A DNA stretch of 64,000 nt. Origin: Robertmurraya sp. FSL R5-0851. GTDB taxonomy: Bacteria; Bacillota; Bacilli; Bacillales; Cytobacillaceae. Below the pieces are notes generated by a model that had not been told where the DNA came from, searched no databases, and saw only the letters and a program-made list of their open reading frames with translations. Both the position numbers and the translations under genes were made by a program. The DNA lies in NCBI RefSeq assembly GCF_038002965.1, contig NZ_JBBOOE010000001.1:1965001-2029000 (forward strand). Reading direction: 5' to 3'. The first letter of the stretch is position 1. Every line of letters begins with the position of its first letter. Shown here in pieces: positions 55,004-63,061 of the stretch.

Positions 55004-56476
55004 TTATACTTGTGTGTTAATTGGCTCTGTGACAAGAACAGATTCTTTTCCTGCTTCTATATCCCAGTCACGTCCGACGGAGATACCGAGGTATTTTTCA
55101 TCGCTAGGATCCACGAGCTCAGCTTGCTCATATTTTTGAAACCACCAATACTTGGCTAAGAAATAGTAAATAATGGCCCCTACCAAGAATCCAACAATAA
55201 AGGAGTACGTTGATAAATAGTATGCTGCTGCGCCTCCAATGATCCATGAAATCATTCCAGCAAGATTGACACCATTCATATATTTGAATTGCCCATCTGC
55301 CTCGTATAGGTCTGTCACGTTTACTCTTCTTTTACGAATCACATAATAATCGGTAAATAAAATACCAACGATGGCTGATAAAATCCCACCAATCACGAGT
55401 AGAGCTGGAACAATTACTCCAAATAAGCTCCATGGCTGAACAACAATTCCAATGACACCGGCGATGATTACTCCAACCCAGAACGGAACTTTCGGACCGC
55501 CAACATTGGAAAAAATCGTCGCCGCTGGAATAACATTTGCAGATGTATTGGTTGACCATTGTGCTAGAACGATCATAAGGAGAAGAATACCTAGAATAAA
55601 GCCAGTAGCTGCTTCCTGTAGAGCAACGACCGGATCATAATTTAATACAGCAATATAGGACACTGCACCGATAATGACCATAAACGTGTTTGTAATTGGC
55701 ATGGCAATGATATTCCCAAAAATTTGAGCTTTGTTTCGTTTAAACCAATTTCTTTCGTTTTTTGGAGCCTTGATAAAACGAGATAAGGAAGGCATATCTG
55801 CGGCAAGAGTTGCCCAAAAGCCCATATTTGCCATAACAACAACCATAAATGCGGTTAAGGCAGCACCACCAGTAACCGGACTTTCCACCCAAGTCCAAAC
55901 GTCTCTTCCTTGCTCAATCGCTTTGTCAGAAAGGGATGTATACATCCAGGCAGAGATAATAATGATGATCGGAGCGGCAAGGTCAGCGAACCGTTCAATT
56001 GCTTTAATTCCTAAGGCGGTGTTTACTAGTTGAACGGTAGCAAACAACACGAAGCAAATAAACCAATTATCAAATTGAAAAAGTGCATTTAGTATTCCGT
56101 TCATTGCAGTTGCACCAAAATACGTATTAATACCAAACCAACAAGCAGCGGTTACTCCACGAACGATGGAAGGGATATGAGTACCGATCGTTCCAAAAGG
56201 GGCTCTCATATAGACTGGGAAGGATAATCCATGTTCGATTCCGATGTCTCCAATTATTGTCATAAAGATTCCGATTGCGACTGAACCAATGATCGTTGCT
56301 ACAATTACCCAGCCAAGAGGAAGACTCTGTACACCAGAGCCACCAATCGCAAATGCTGCTAAAACGACTGCCATCCCTACCCAAATAATTGAAAAACCTA
56401 ATGATCCAATTTTCTTATCGCTGTGGGAAATGGGAAGTAAATCTGGAGACTTTAAATAACCACTACTTTTTTTCAT
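55004..56476 (-). CDS. NCS1-family nucleobase permease
   Basis: The 490-residue transporter has about 12 membrane segments and the NCS1 signature near the first helices (SDKKIGSLGFSIIWVGMAVVLAAF, APFGTIGTHIPSIVRG). The family imports uracil, cytosine, allantoin, hydantoins and thiamine. Its position between the dihydropyrimidinase gene and a PucR-type regulator makes uracil/thymine or dihydropyrimidine the likely cargo. The ATG follows AGGAGTG. A striking AT-rich hairpin separates it from hydA. Allantoin cannot be excluded, since an M20 carbamoylase is also present. Confidence 0.9.
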   Translation of the reverse strand: MKKSSGYLKSPDLLPISHSDKKIGSLGFSIIWVGMAVVLAAFAIGGSGVQSLPLGWVIVATIIGSVAIGIFMTIIGDIGIEHGLSFPVYMRAPFGTIGTHIPSIVRGVTAACWFGINTYFGATAMNGILNALFQFDNWFICFVLFATVQLVNTALGIKAIERFADLAAPIIIIISAWMYTSLSDKAIEQGRDVWTWVESPVTGGAALTAFMVVVMANMGFWATLAADMPSLSRFIKAPKNERNWFKRNKAQIFGNIIAMPITNTFMVIIGAVSYIAVLNYDPVVALQEAATGFILGILLLMIVLAQWSTNTSANVIPAATIFSNVGGPKVPFWVGVIIAGVIGIVVQPWSLFGVIVPALLVIGGILSAIVGILFTDYYVIRKRRVNVTDLYEADGQFKYMNGVNLAGMISWIIGGAAAYYLSTYSFIVGFLVGAIIYYFLAKYWWFQKYEQAELVDPSDEKYLGISVGRDWDIEAGKESVLVTEPINTQV

Positions 56477-56508
56477 TAAACCACTCCTTTTCTAGTTTTT
56501 AATATATA

Positions 56509-56541
56509 AAATTTTCTGATAATGGAATTATCAGAAAATTT
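56509..56541 (-). other. Perfect 15-bp hairpin between hydA and the permease gene
   Basis: AAATTTTCTGATAAT and ATTATCAGAAAATTT are separated by only 3 bp, 29 bp after the hydA stop. No long T run follows on the minus strand. It may trim the transcript, stabilise the hydA mRNA or act as an operator. Confidence 0.75.
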
Positions 56542-56569
56542 ATATCCCTTCCCATTTGCATTTTTTGAT

Positions 56570-57985
56570 TTAAATTGGTACGGAATTGTTTTCCGTTTCA
56601 AGCGTTTTTCCGTACCTTGCTCGTTTAATGTATTTTCCTCCACCAATTGTTCCGACAAAAGCTTTGTCACGAATGACAAATTCTCCTCTAGAGAGAACCG
56701 ACACGGGTTCACCAATTACCTCCATTCCTTCAAAGGCATTGTAATCAACCGCCATATGGTGCGTTTTTGCTGAGATCGTGCGCTCAACATTCGGGTCAAA
56801 TATGACGATATCCGCATCTGTACCAACCGCAATAGTTCCCTTTTTCGGATAAAGACCAAAAAGCTTTGCAACCTTTGTAGATGTGATATCTACAAATTGG
56901 TTTAAAGAGATTCTTCCTTTTTTTACACCTTCAGAAAACAAGATGGATAATCGGTCTTCGATGATGGGACCTCCATTTGGAATTTTTGAAAAGTCACCCT
57001 TACCAAGACTTTTTTGGCCATCAAAATCAAAGGAGCATTGATCGGAACCTATCGTTTGCAGCTCACCTGTTTTGAGAGCATTCCATAATACATCTTGGTT
57101 CCATTTTTCACGCAATGGCGGTGACCACACGTATTTGGCTCCCTCGAAATTTGGTTTTTCAAGATAGGACTGATCAAGAACTAAGTATTGTGGACAGGTT
57201 TCTCCCCAAATATCAATACCTTTTGAACGAGCTTCTGCTATTTTCCTAGCTGCCTCTGCACAAGAAACATGCACGACGTACAGTTGTGAATCAGCTAGCC
57301 CTGTTAAAGTAGCCGCTCTTCCAGTTGCTTCCCCCTCGACCTCAGGTGGTCGGGTTAATGCATGGTAAATAGGGTCTGTCTGATTCAACTCAAGTGCTTT
57401 CTTTGTTAAGAAGTCAATCACATCCCCATTTTCGGCATGTACCATCACGAGTGCTCCATGCTCCTTCGCCGCTAATAAGGTACGGAATAAAGTCTCGTCA
57501 TCCGCCTGAAATACATTTTTGTATGCCATAAACACTTTAAAGGATGTGATTCCCTCTTCCTTCATGATTGTTGGTAGCTCTTCTAGTACTTGGTCATTAA
57601 TTTCACCGATCATTAGATGGAAGCTGTAGTCAATTACCGCTTTTTCTTTTGACTTATCGTGCCACACTTTGATGGAATTTTTTAATGGTTCCCCCTTATT
57701 GGTCAAACAAAAGTCGATAACGGTTGTCGTTCCACCAAAAGCTGCCGCGATTGTCCCTGTTTCGAAATCATCTTTTGTTACGGTGCCGCCAAATGGCATA
57801 TCTAGATGTGTATGAGGATCGATTCCACCGGGAAACACGAATTTTCCTGTTGCATCAATCACTTCTGCGTCGTTCGAAGGGAGGTTATGACCGATTTGAT
57901 GAATGGTTCCATTTTCAATGAGTATGTCAGCTTGATACGTATCTGTTGCTGTTACGACCGTTCCGTTTTTGATTACTTTTTTCAA
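56570..57985 (-). CDS. hydA: Dihydropyrimidinase (D-hydantoinase type)
   Basis: The enzyme opens the ring of dihydrouracil or dihydrothymine to the N-carbamoyl amino acid. The 471-residue amidohydrolase has the metal site GGIDPHTHLDMPFGGTVTKDDFETG near residue 55, the Lys that is carboxylated in ITSFKVFMAYKN near 150, and DQCSFDFDGQK with a later catalytic Asp near 315. Length fits bacterial hydantoinases/dihydropyrimidinases rather than dihydroorotase or allantoinase. The start is TTG 57985 after AAGGAGGAA. It is 22 bp after preA, whose product supplies its substrate. Confidence 0.93.
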   Translation of the reverse strand: MKKVIKNGTVVTATDTYQADILIENGTIHQIGHNLPSNDAEVIDATGKFVFPGGIDPHTHLDMPFGGTVTKDDFETGTIAAAFGGTTTVIDFCLTNKGEPLKNSIKVWHDKSKEKAVIDYSFHLMIGEINDQVLEELPTIMKEEGITSFKVFMAYKNVFQADDETLFRTLLAAKEHGALVMVHAENGDVIDFLTKKALELNQTDPIYHALTRPPEVEGEATGRAATLTGLADSQLYVVHVSCAEAARKIAEARSKGIDIWGETCPQYLVLDQSYLEKPNFEGAKYVWSPPLREKWNQDVLWNALKTGELQTIGSDQCSFDFDGQKSLGKGDFSKIPNGGPIIEDRLSILFSEGVKKGRISLNQFVDITSTKVAKLFGLYPKKGTIAVGTDADIVIFDPNVERTISAKTHHMAVDYNAFEGMEVIGEPVSVLSRGEFVIRDKAFVGTIGGGKYIKRARYGKTLETENNSVPI

Positions 57986-58007
57986 GTCTGTTTCCTCCTT
58001 TAATGAT

Positions 58008-59294
58008 CTATCTTTTTATAATGTCTGCATCACAAGCTATGGCACCTAGTGCTGCTTGCCTTTCGTTCCAAGTCATAGGTGGCAGCTCGTTTGGTAGTTC
58101 AACCATGTCAATTGCACCGTCAACAGGACAAACAATCGAGCATAAATTACAACCTACACAATCTTCTTCTCGTACTCGTAAGATACTTTCTCCATTTGCT
58201 CCTTTTAACATATCAATGCACTGGTGAGAAGTGTCCTCACACGCGATATGACATTTATTGCAATTGATACATACATCGTTATTAATTCTTGCAACGATTT
58301 TATAATTAAGGTCCAGATTTCCCCAATCAGAGTATTTTGGCACAGATTTCCCCACAATATCCATGACCGAAGCGATTCCTTTGTCATCTAAATAATTGTT
58401 TAAGCCTTCAATCATATCCTCAACAATTCGGAAGCCGTGATGCATGGCAGCTGTACACACTTGGACGCCTGTCGCTCCCATCAACAAAAATTCCACGGTA
58501 TCTCTCCAGTTTGAGATTCCACCAATTCCAGAAATCGGAACATTAATATGGGGATTTCTCGCACATTCACCGACCATATTTAAAGCAATCGGCTTTACTG
58601 CGGGTCCGCAATATCCGCCGTGCGCTCCTTTACCAGCAACATGAGGAATGGTGTTCCAAGTATCAATATCGACACCAGCTAAGCTATTGATGGTATTGAT
58701 CATACTGATGGCATCGGCACCACCCCTTGTTGCTGCCTCAGCTGTAACGGTGATATCGGTAATATTCGGCGTGAGCTTAACAATGACGGGTGTTTGGGCA
58801 ACTTCCTTTACCCAATACGTTTGTTTTTCGACTAGCTCAGGTACTTGGCCAGAGGCTGATCCCATTCCTCTTTCTGCCATTCCGTGCGGGCAACCAAAAT
58901 TGAGCTCTAACCCGTCTACACCTATTGCTTCTACCTTTTTGACAATCTCATGCCACTTTTCTTGTTTGGGCTCTACCATAAGAGAAGCAATGATTGCGTG
59001 ATTGGGGAATTTCTTTTTGGTTTCCGCGATTTCCTTCAGATTCACCTCAAGTGGTCGATCGGTGATCAGTTCAATATTGTTAAAGCCTGCCACTCTTTGC
59101 CCATTAAAGCTTACAGCAGCAAATCGAGATGAAACATTCAGAATCGGTTCTCCAAGCGTTTTCCAAACAGCGCCACCCCAACCCGCCTCAAAGGCTCTCT
59201 GCACTTGGTATCCAGAGTTTGTCGGGGGAGCTGAAGCGAGCCAGAAAGGATTCGGGGATTGAATCCCTGCCAAGTTGATACGTAAATCTGCCAT
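58008..59294 (-). CDS. preA: NAD-dependent dihydropyrimidine dehydrogenase, catalytic subunit PreA
   Basis: PreA with PreT reduces uracil and thymine. The 428-residue subunit has an FMN-binding barrel, with the active-site Cys in NFGCPHGMAERGMGSASGQ near residue 125, and a C-terminal pair of [4Fe-4S] motifs (CINCNKCHIAC near 330 and CVGCNLCSIVCPVDG near 370). Three ATGs stand in a row; I chose the third (59294), 7 bp after AAGGAGG. It is 32 bp after preT and starts the ring-opening part of the pathway with hydA. Dihydroorotate dehydrogenase is related but lacks the C-terminal clusters. Confidence 0.94.
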   Translation of the reverse strand: MADLRINLAGIQSPNPFWLASAPPTNSGYQVQRAFEAGWGGAVWKTLGEPILNVSSRFAAVSFNGQRVAGFNNIELITDRPLEVNLKEIAETKKKFPNHAIIASLMVEPKQEKWHEIVKKVEAIGVDGLELNFGCPHGMAERGMGSASGQVPELVEKQTYWVKEVAQTPVIVKLTPNITDITVTAEAATRGGADAISMINTINSLAGVDIDTWNTIPHVAGKGAHGGYCGPAVKPIALNMVGECARNPHINVPISGIGGISNWRDTVEFLLMGATGVQVCTAAMHHGFRIVEDMIEGLNNYLDDKGIASVMDIVGKSVPKYSDWGNLDLNYKIVARINNDVCINCNKCHIACEDTSHQCIDMLKGANGESILRVREEDCVGCNLCSIVCPVDGAIDMVELPNELPPMTWNERQAALGAIACDADIIKR

Positions 59295-59326
59295 CATCAT
59301 ACCTCCTTGAATTGAGTAGCCCTTGA

Positions 59327-60700
59327 TTAGGCGGTTTCAGATACGGTTTTGTTAATCATTTGGTGGATGGCGTGTGCAGTTTTCTTTCCTTGTTGTGCTG
59401 CGGAAACAACCATCGCTTCTCCTTGACCTTTTCCGAAAATAACATCTCCACAAGCAAATACTTTTTTGTTGGAGGTTTGGTATGTGTTTTCGTTAATAGT
59501 AACGACTCCACCATCATGCTCGAGGTTCATCTCCTCGATGAGATTTACGTATCTAGACTGGCCAATCGCTTTTATAACAGCATCCACTTCTAATTGAAAT
59601 TCAGATCCTTTTACCGGAACAGGCTTCCTTCGACCATCCTCACCTGCTTCGGTTAGTTCCATCTTAATACATTCGATGGCTTTTACATTCCCAAGCTCAT
59701 CTCCGATAATTCTGACGGGTGCGGTTAACCATCTGAACTCGACTCCATCCTGCTTAGCAAATTCATATTCAAAGTCATACGCAGTCATTTCCTCGAGAGT
59801 TCTTCTGTATAAGATCTTTACATTTTCAGCTCCGAGTCGAACAGAACAAGTCGCGCCGTCAATTGCCGTATTACCGGCGCCGATAACAACGACTTTTTTT
59901 CCAAGGAACTCATTAGTAATAGGACTTGTTTTCGTTTGTTTTACAAACTCAATCGCATCATATACTCCTTGTAAATCTTCACCCTCAATTCCTATATTAG
60001 GAACACTAGACATGCCAATCGCTAAAATAACCACATCATAGTTTTCTAGAATTTCTTGGACAGAGATGTCGATGCCAACCTTTGTGTTTGTCTTAATTTT
60101 CACATCGACACTTTCCACTTGTTCGACTTCCCAGAACGATACTTCCTTTGGCAGTCGGAACGAGACAATACCGTACGTATTCAATCCGCCAGCATGTTCA
60201 GCTGCTTCAAAAATGGTAACGTCATAGCCGAGGATACCGAGCTCTCTCGCAGCAGATAGTCCGGCAGGTCCACCACCGATTATGGCAACCCTAGTACCGT
60301 TTTTCTTACCAGCTTTAAAAAGAATTTGATTATTTTTCATAGCCCAATCGGTAGCATATCGTTGTAGGTTTCCAATCATAATTGGTTTAGTAGAATGGTT
60401 GAGTACACATGAGCCTTCACATAATTCTTCTGTTGGGCAGACACGGGAGCAGCTTGCGCCAATTGGATTGGCTGACATGATGGTGGTTGCGGAACCTTTT
60501 ATATTTCCTGAGGCTATTTTTTTAATGAAGGTTGGGATATCAATCCCTGTTGGACAGGCTGTAATACAAGGTGCATCATAGCAATAAAGGCAGCGATTTG
60601 CTTCCTCTACCGCCTCTCGATTGGAAAGTCCGGGATGGACCTCCTGAAAGTTAGCAGCTATATGATCGTAGGAAATTCTCGATTGTTTTACCGTACTCAA
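59327..60700 (-). CDS. preT: NAD-dependent dihydropyrimidine dehydrogenase, electron-transfer subunit PreT
   Basis: PreT passes electrons from NAD(P)H to PreA. The 457-residue GltD-like protein has N-terminal iron-sulfur motifs (CLYCYDAPCITACPTGIDIP and CSRVCPTEELCEGSC), then FAD-binding VAIIGGGPAGLSAAREL near residue 140 and NAD-binding VVVIGAGNTAIDGATCSVRLG near 270. Together with PreA it makes a split version of the fused animal enzyme. The start is a TTG (60700) after GAGGGGG. It is the second gene of the unit, 42 bp after the nitrilase-type gene. Confidence 0.94.
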   Translation of the reverse strand: MSTVKQSRISYDHIAANFQEVHPGLSNREAVEEANRCLYCYDAPCITACPTGIDIPTFIKKIASGNIKGSATTIMSANPIGASCSRVCPTEELCEGSCVLNHSTKPIMIGNLQRYATDWAMKNNQILFKAGKKNGTRVAIIGGGPAGLSAARELGILGYDVTIFEAAEHAGGLNTYGIVSFRLPKEVSFWEVEQVESVDVKIKTNTKVGIDISVQEILENYDVVILAIGMSSVPNIGIEGEDLQGVYDAIEFVKQTKTSPITNEFLGKKVVVIGAGNTAIDGATCSVRLGAENVKILYRRTLEEMTAYDFEYEFAKQDGVEFRWLTAPVRIIGDELGNVKAIECIKMELTEAGEDGRRKPVPVKGSEFQLEVDAVIKAIGQSRYVNLIEEMNLEHDGGVVTINENTYQTSNKKVFACGDVIFGKGQGEAMVVSAAQQGKKTAHAIHQMINKTVSETA

Positions 60701-60742
60701 ATGTAAATACCCCCTCTAAGCTTTTTGTTTTTTTCTTGCTAT

Positions 60743-61627
60743 CTAAATTGAGGTCATTTTCTCATACGTTTCCGGACGTCGATCACGGTAAAACTGCCAA
60801 ACATCTCTTACTTCTCGAATCATTTTTTTATCCATTACTCCAATGATTACTTCATCTTTGTCTCGGCTACCCATGGCCACAAAGCTTCCTCTTGGATCAA
60901 CGAGGTACGACTGGCCATAAAATTCGCCCATATTCCATGGACCTTCATAGCCAACCCGATTGATAGCGGCCACGTAATAACCGTTGGCAACTGCATGGGC
61001 AGGTTGCTCAAGCTTCCACAAGTATTCGGAGGTTCCAGAAACTGTGGCGGAAGGGTTAAACACAATCTCTGCTCCATTAAGTCCTAGTACTCGAGCACCT
61101 TCTGGAAAATGTCGGTCATAACAAATGTACACTCCGATTTTTGCAAATGCGGTATCAAATACGGGGTATCCTAAGTTTCCAGGCTTGAAATAGTATTTTT
61201 CCCAGAAGCCATAACCCTGATCACCTACAGCCACATGCGGGATATGGTGTTTGCGGTATTTTCCTAAATAAGCACCGTCCGCATCAATGACAGCTGCCGT
61301 ATTATAATAAGTGGCAATGCCCTCACGCTCATAGATTGGAAGAATAATTACGACTCCCAGTTCCTTCGCAAGTTCCTGAAATAGCTTTGTTGTGGGACCA
61401 TTAGGAATTTCCTCTGCCGCATCATACCATTTTGTATTTTGCTCAGAACAAAAGTAGGGTCCGTAAAAGATTTCTTGTAAACAAACAATTTGTGCCCCTT
61501 TTTCCTTTGCTTCACGAACGAGAGTGATATGTTTTTCGATGGCTTTTTGTTTATGAACCTCAACGGGCTCTTTTCCATCCACGTCGTTGCTTGCCTGAAT
61601 TAAACCAATGGTTACTTGATCTGCCAT
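60743..61627 (-). CDS. Nitrilase-family amidohydrolase, probable beta-ureidopropionase
   Basis: The 294-residue protein has the nitrilase Glu-Lys-Cys triad: CLQEIFYGPYF near residue 45, KYRKHHIPHV near 120, and VYICYDRHFPEGAR near 155. Members in this setting remove the carbamoyl group from N-carbamoyl-beta-alanine, giving beta-alanine, CO2 and ammonia. N-carbamoylputrescine amidase is close in sequence, but the pyrimidine genes make beta-ureidopropionase the better call. I start it at ATG 61627, 10 bp after AGGGGG; an ATG at 61651 has no ribosome site. It is the first gene of the block, behind a promoter with an operator-like palindrome. Confidence 0.87.
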   Translation of the reverse strand: MADQVTIGLIQASNDVDGKEPVEVHKQKAIEKHITLVREAKEKGAQIVCLQEIFYGPYFCSEQNTKWYDAAEEIPNGPTTKLFQELAKELGVVIILPIYEREGIATYYNTAAVIDADGAYLGKYRKHHIPHVAVGDQGYGFWEKYYFKPGNLGYPVFDTAFAKIGVYICYDRHFPEGARVLGLNGAEIVFNPSATVSGTSEYLWKLEQPAHAVANGYYVAAINRVGYEGPWNMGEFYGQSYLVDPRGSFVAMGSRDKDEVIIGVMDKKMIREVRDVWQFYRDRRPETYEKMTSI

Positions 61628-62027
61628 TCTCTTTATTCCCCCTAATCCCAAAAATACTTTTCTATTTTTCTTGAAATATAAAAACTAATAGCATAGGAGC
61701 ATGGATTCTTCATGTACATCTTGTACATTATATTTCTTGTAAATGGACAGTATCCCTCCTATTTTTATACTGAATGCAGAAAAATCTAAACTTTTAATTA
61801 ATTTTACAATTGCTTGTTTTCCATCGCATGATACATTATGTAAAATCCTTCTAGCCAATAGCTAGTCACTTTGTTAATTTTGACTGGAGTATGTGAGATA
61901 TTTTGACGAGTTGTTCTATAAAGGTAGTAGAGAATATTTTTTACAAGAAGAGTATTTGTCATAGTGGAATATGTTGTGTGAAATTATGTAACAAAAATTG
62001 AATTAAGCCCATTATAATACTTACAAC
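61628..62027 (-). promoter_or_regulatory. Upstream region of the pyrimidine block, with operator-like palindrome
   Basis: In this 400-bp AT-rich gap, a perfect palindrome ATGTACA-N3-TGTACAT (61712-61728) overlaps TATAAT (61732-61727 on the minus strand), so it would cover the -10 and start site. No good -35 is seen at the right spacing, which fits a regulated promoter. The remainder, toward the RsbR-like gene's 3' end, contains no gene, tRNA or riboswitch that I can recognise. Confidence 0.6.
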
Positions 62028-63008
62028 CTAGTGACTGAGAACTATTTTGTTAGATATCATTACGTCCTTTTTATTATCATATAAAAAACCACTTCCTTTT
62101 GAAGAAGTGGTTTTGAAACTGTCCATCTCAGGCAGACAAATACCTGTGATTTGTCCACGAAGGGTGTCTGTCACCAGCTTAGCGGTTGCGAGAGCTTTGG
62201 CGAGGGTGGACACGATTTTGACTTTATTAAAGTTTAGGCCCAGTTGGACTGACGTTTGGGCGATTTCTGGGCGCAACCCAGAAAGAACGGTATTCACACC
62301 GATTAAGTCAAGTGCTTCTATTAGCTGAAATAACTTGTGGGCAACCATTGTGTCGATCATTACGACCCCAGAAAGGTCAATAAACAACACGGTTATTCCT
62401 TTTGAGGAACATTGCAACAAAGTATTCTCTATAATAAACCTGGATCGATTTGTATCAATTTCCCCAGTTAATGGTAATAATGCAGCGTTATTATCGATAG
62501 CGATAACGGGAGAGGCTAATTCATTTATTAATTCCTGCTGTGCACGCAGGCGGCTCTCAGTATATTCATTTAATTCCTCAACAAATCGTAGCATCACAAG
62601 CTTAAAGGCTTTAATAATCATACGATTCCATACATTTATTGAGTGTCGGTCATATGTCCCCTCATGGATGGTCGCAAACTCTTGAAGAAAATCTAGATAC
62701 TGGTCTTGTACTCTAAAAAACTCTCGTAATGTAAAATGGTTAGGAGTTTGGAAATGTGGTTCATCCTTAACAATTTCTAGTATCCAATTTTGTATGTCTT
62801 GTGTGAATTGCTCTTCATCTTTAATAAATATTTCGCAAAGCTGTAAGTGAAAACGATAGTTTTGCTGTTTTAAGTTTTCAATGACTTCAGGATCCTTGGA
62901 AGAATACACTCCGGCAGGATCACTCTTATCCAAGGAAGCATACCAGTCTTCTGTTAGCTGCCAAGATTTATCAAGTAAAAACTTATGTAGCTCTTTATTT
63001 CTATGCAT
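62028..63008 (-). CDS. RsbR-like STAS-domain protein
   Basis: The 326-residue protein has an N-terminal helical sensor region (about 1-170, globin-like in the RsbR family) and a C-terminal STAS domain from about 178. The block LFIDLSGVVMIDTMVAHKLFQLIEAL near 215 contains the Ser/Thr positions that kinases modify in RsbR. Such proteins form stressosomes that control sigma B or another output. The last ~20 residues (KGSGFLYDNKKDVMIS…) look unlike the family, because the frame runs through a terminator-like hairpin before its stop. No RsbS or RsbT gene is adjacent. Confidence 0.87.
   Translation of the reverse strand: MHRNKELHKFLLDKSWQLTEDWYASLDKSDPAGVYSSKDPEVIENLKQQNYRFHLQLCEIFIKDEEQFTQDIQNWILEIVKDEPHFQTPNHFTLREFFRVQDQYLDFLQEFATIHEGTYDRHSINVWNRMIIKAFKLVMLRFVEELNEYTESRLRAQQELINELASPVIAIDNNAALLPLTGEIDTNRSRFIIENTLLQCSSKGITVLFIDLSGVVMIDTMVAHKLFQLIEALDLIGVNTVLSGLRPEIAQTSVQLGLNFNKVKIVSTLAKALATAKLVTDTLRGQITGICLPEMDSFKTTSSKGSGFLYDNKKDVMISNKIVLSH
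62085..62114 (-). terminator. Terminator-like hairpin inside the end of the RsbR-like ORF
   Basis: AAAACCACTTC/GAAGTGGTTTT with an 8-nt loop, then Ts, on the minus strand, lies about 60-90 bp before the ORF's stop codon. Confidence 0.65.
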
Positions 63009-63061
63009 TCATTTTCCCCCTATGTAATCGCGATCGTAGCAACATAAATATGATGCTACAT

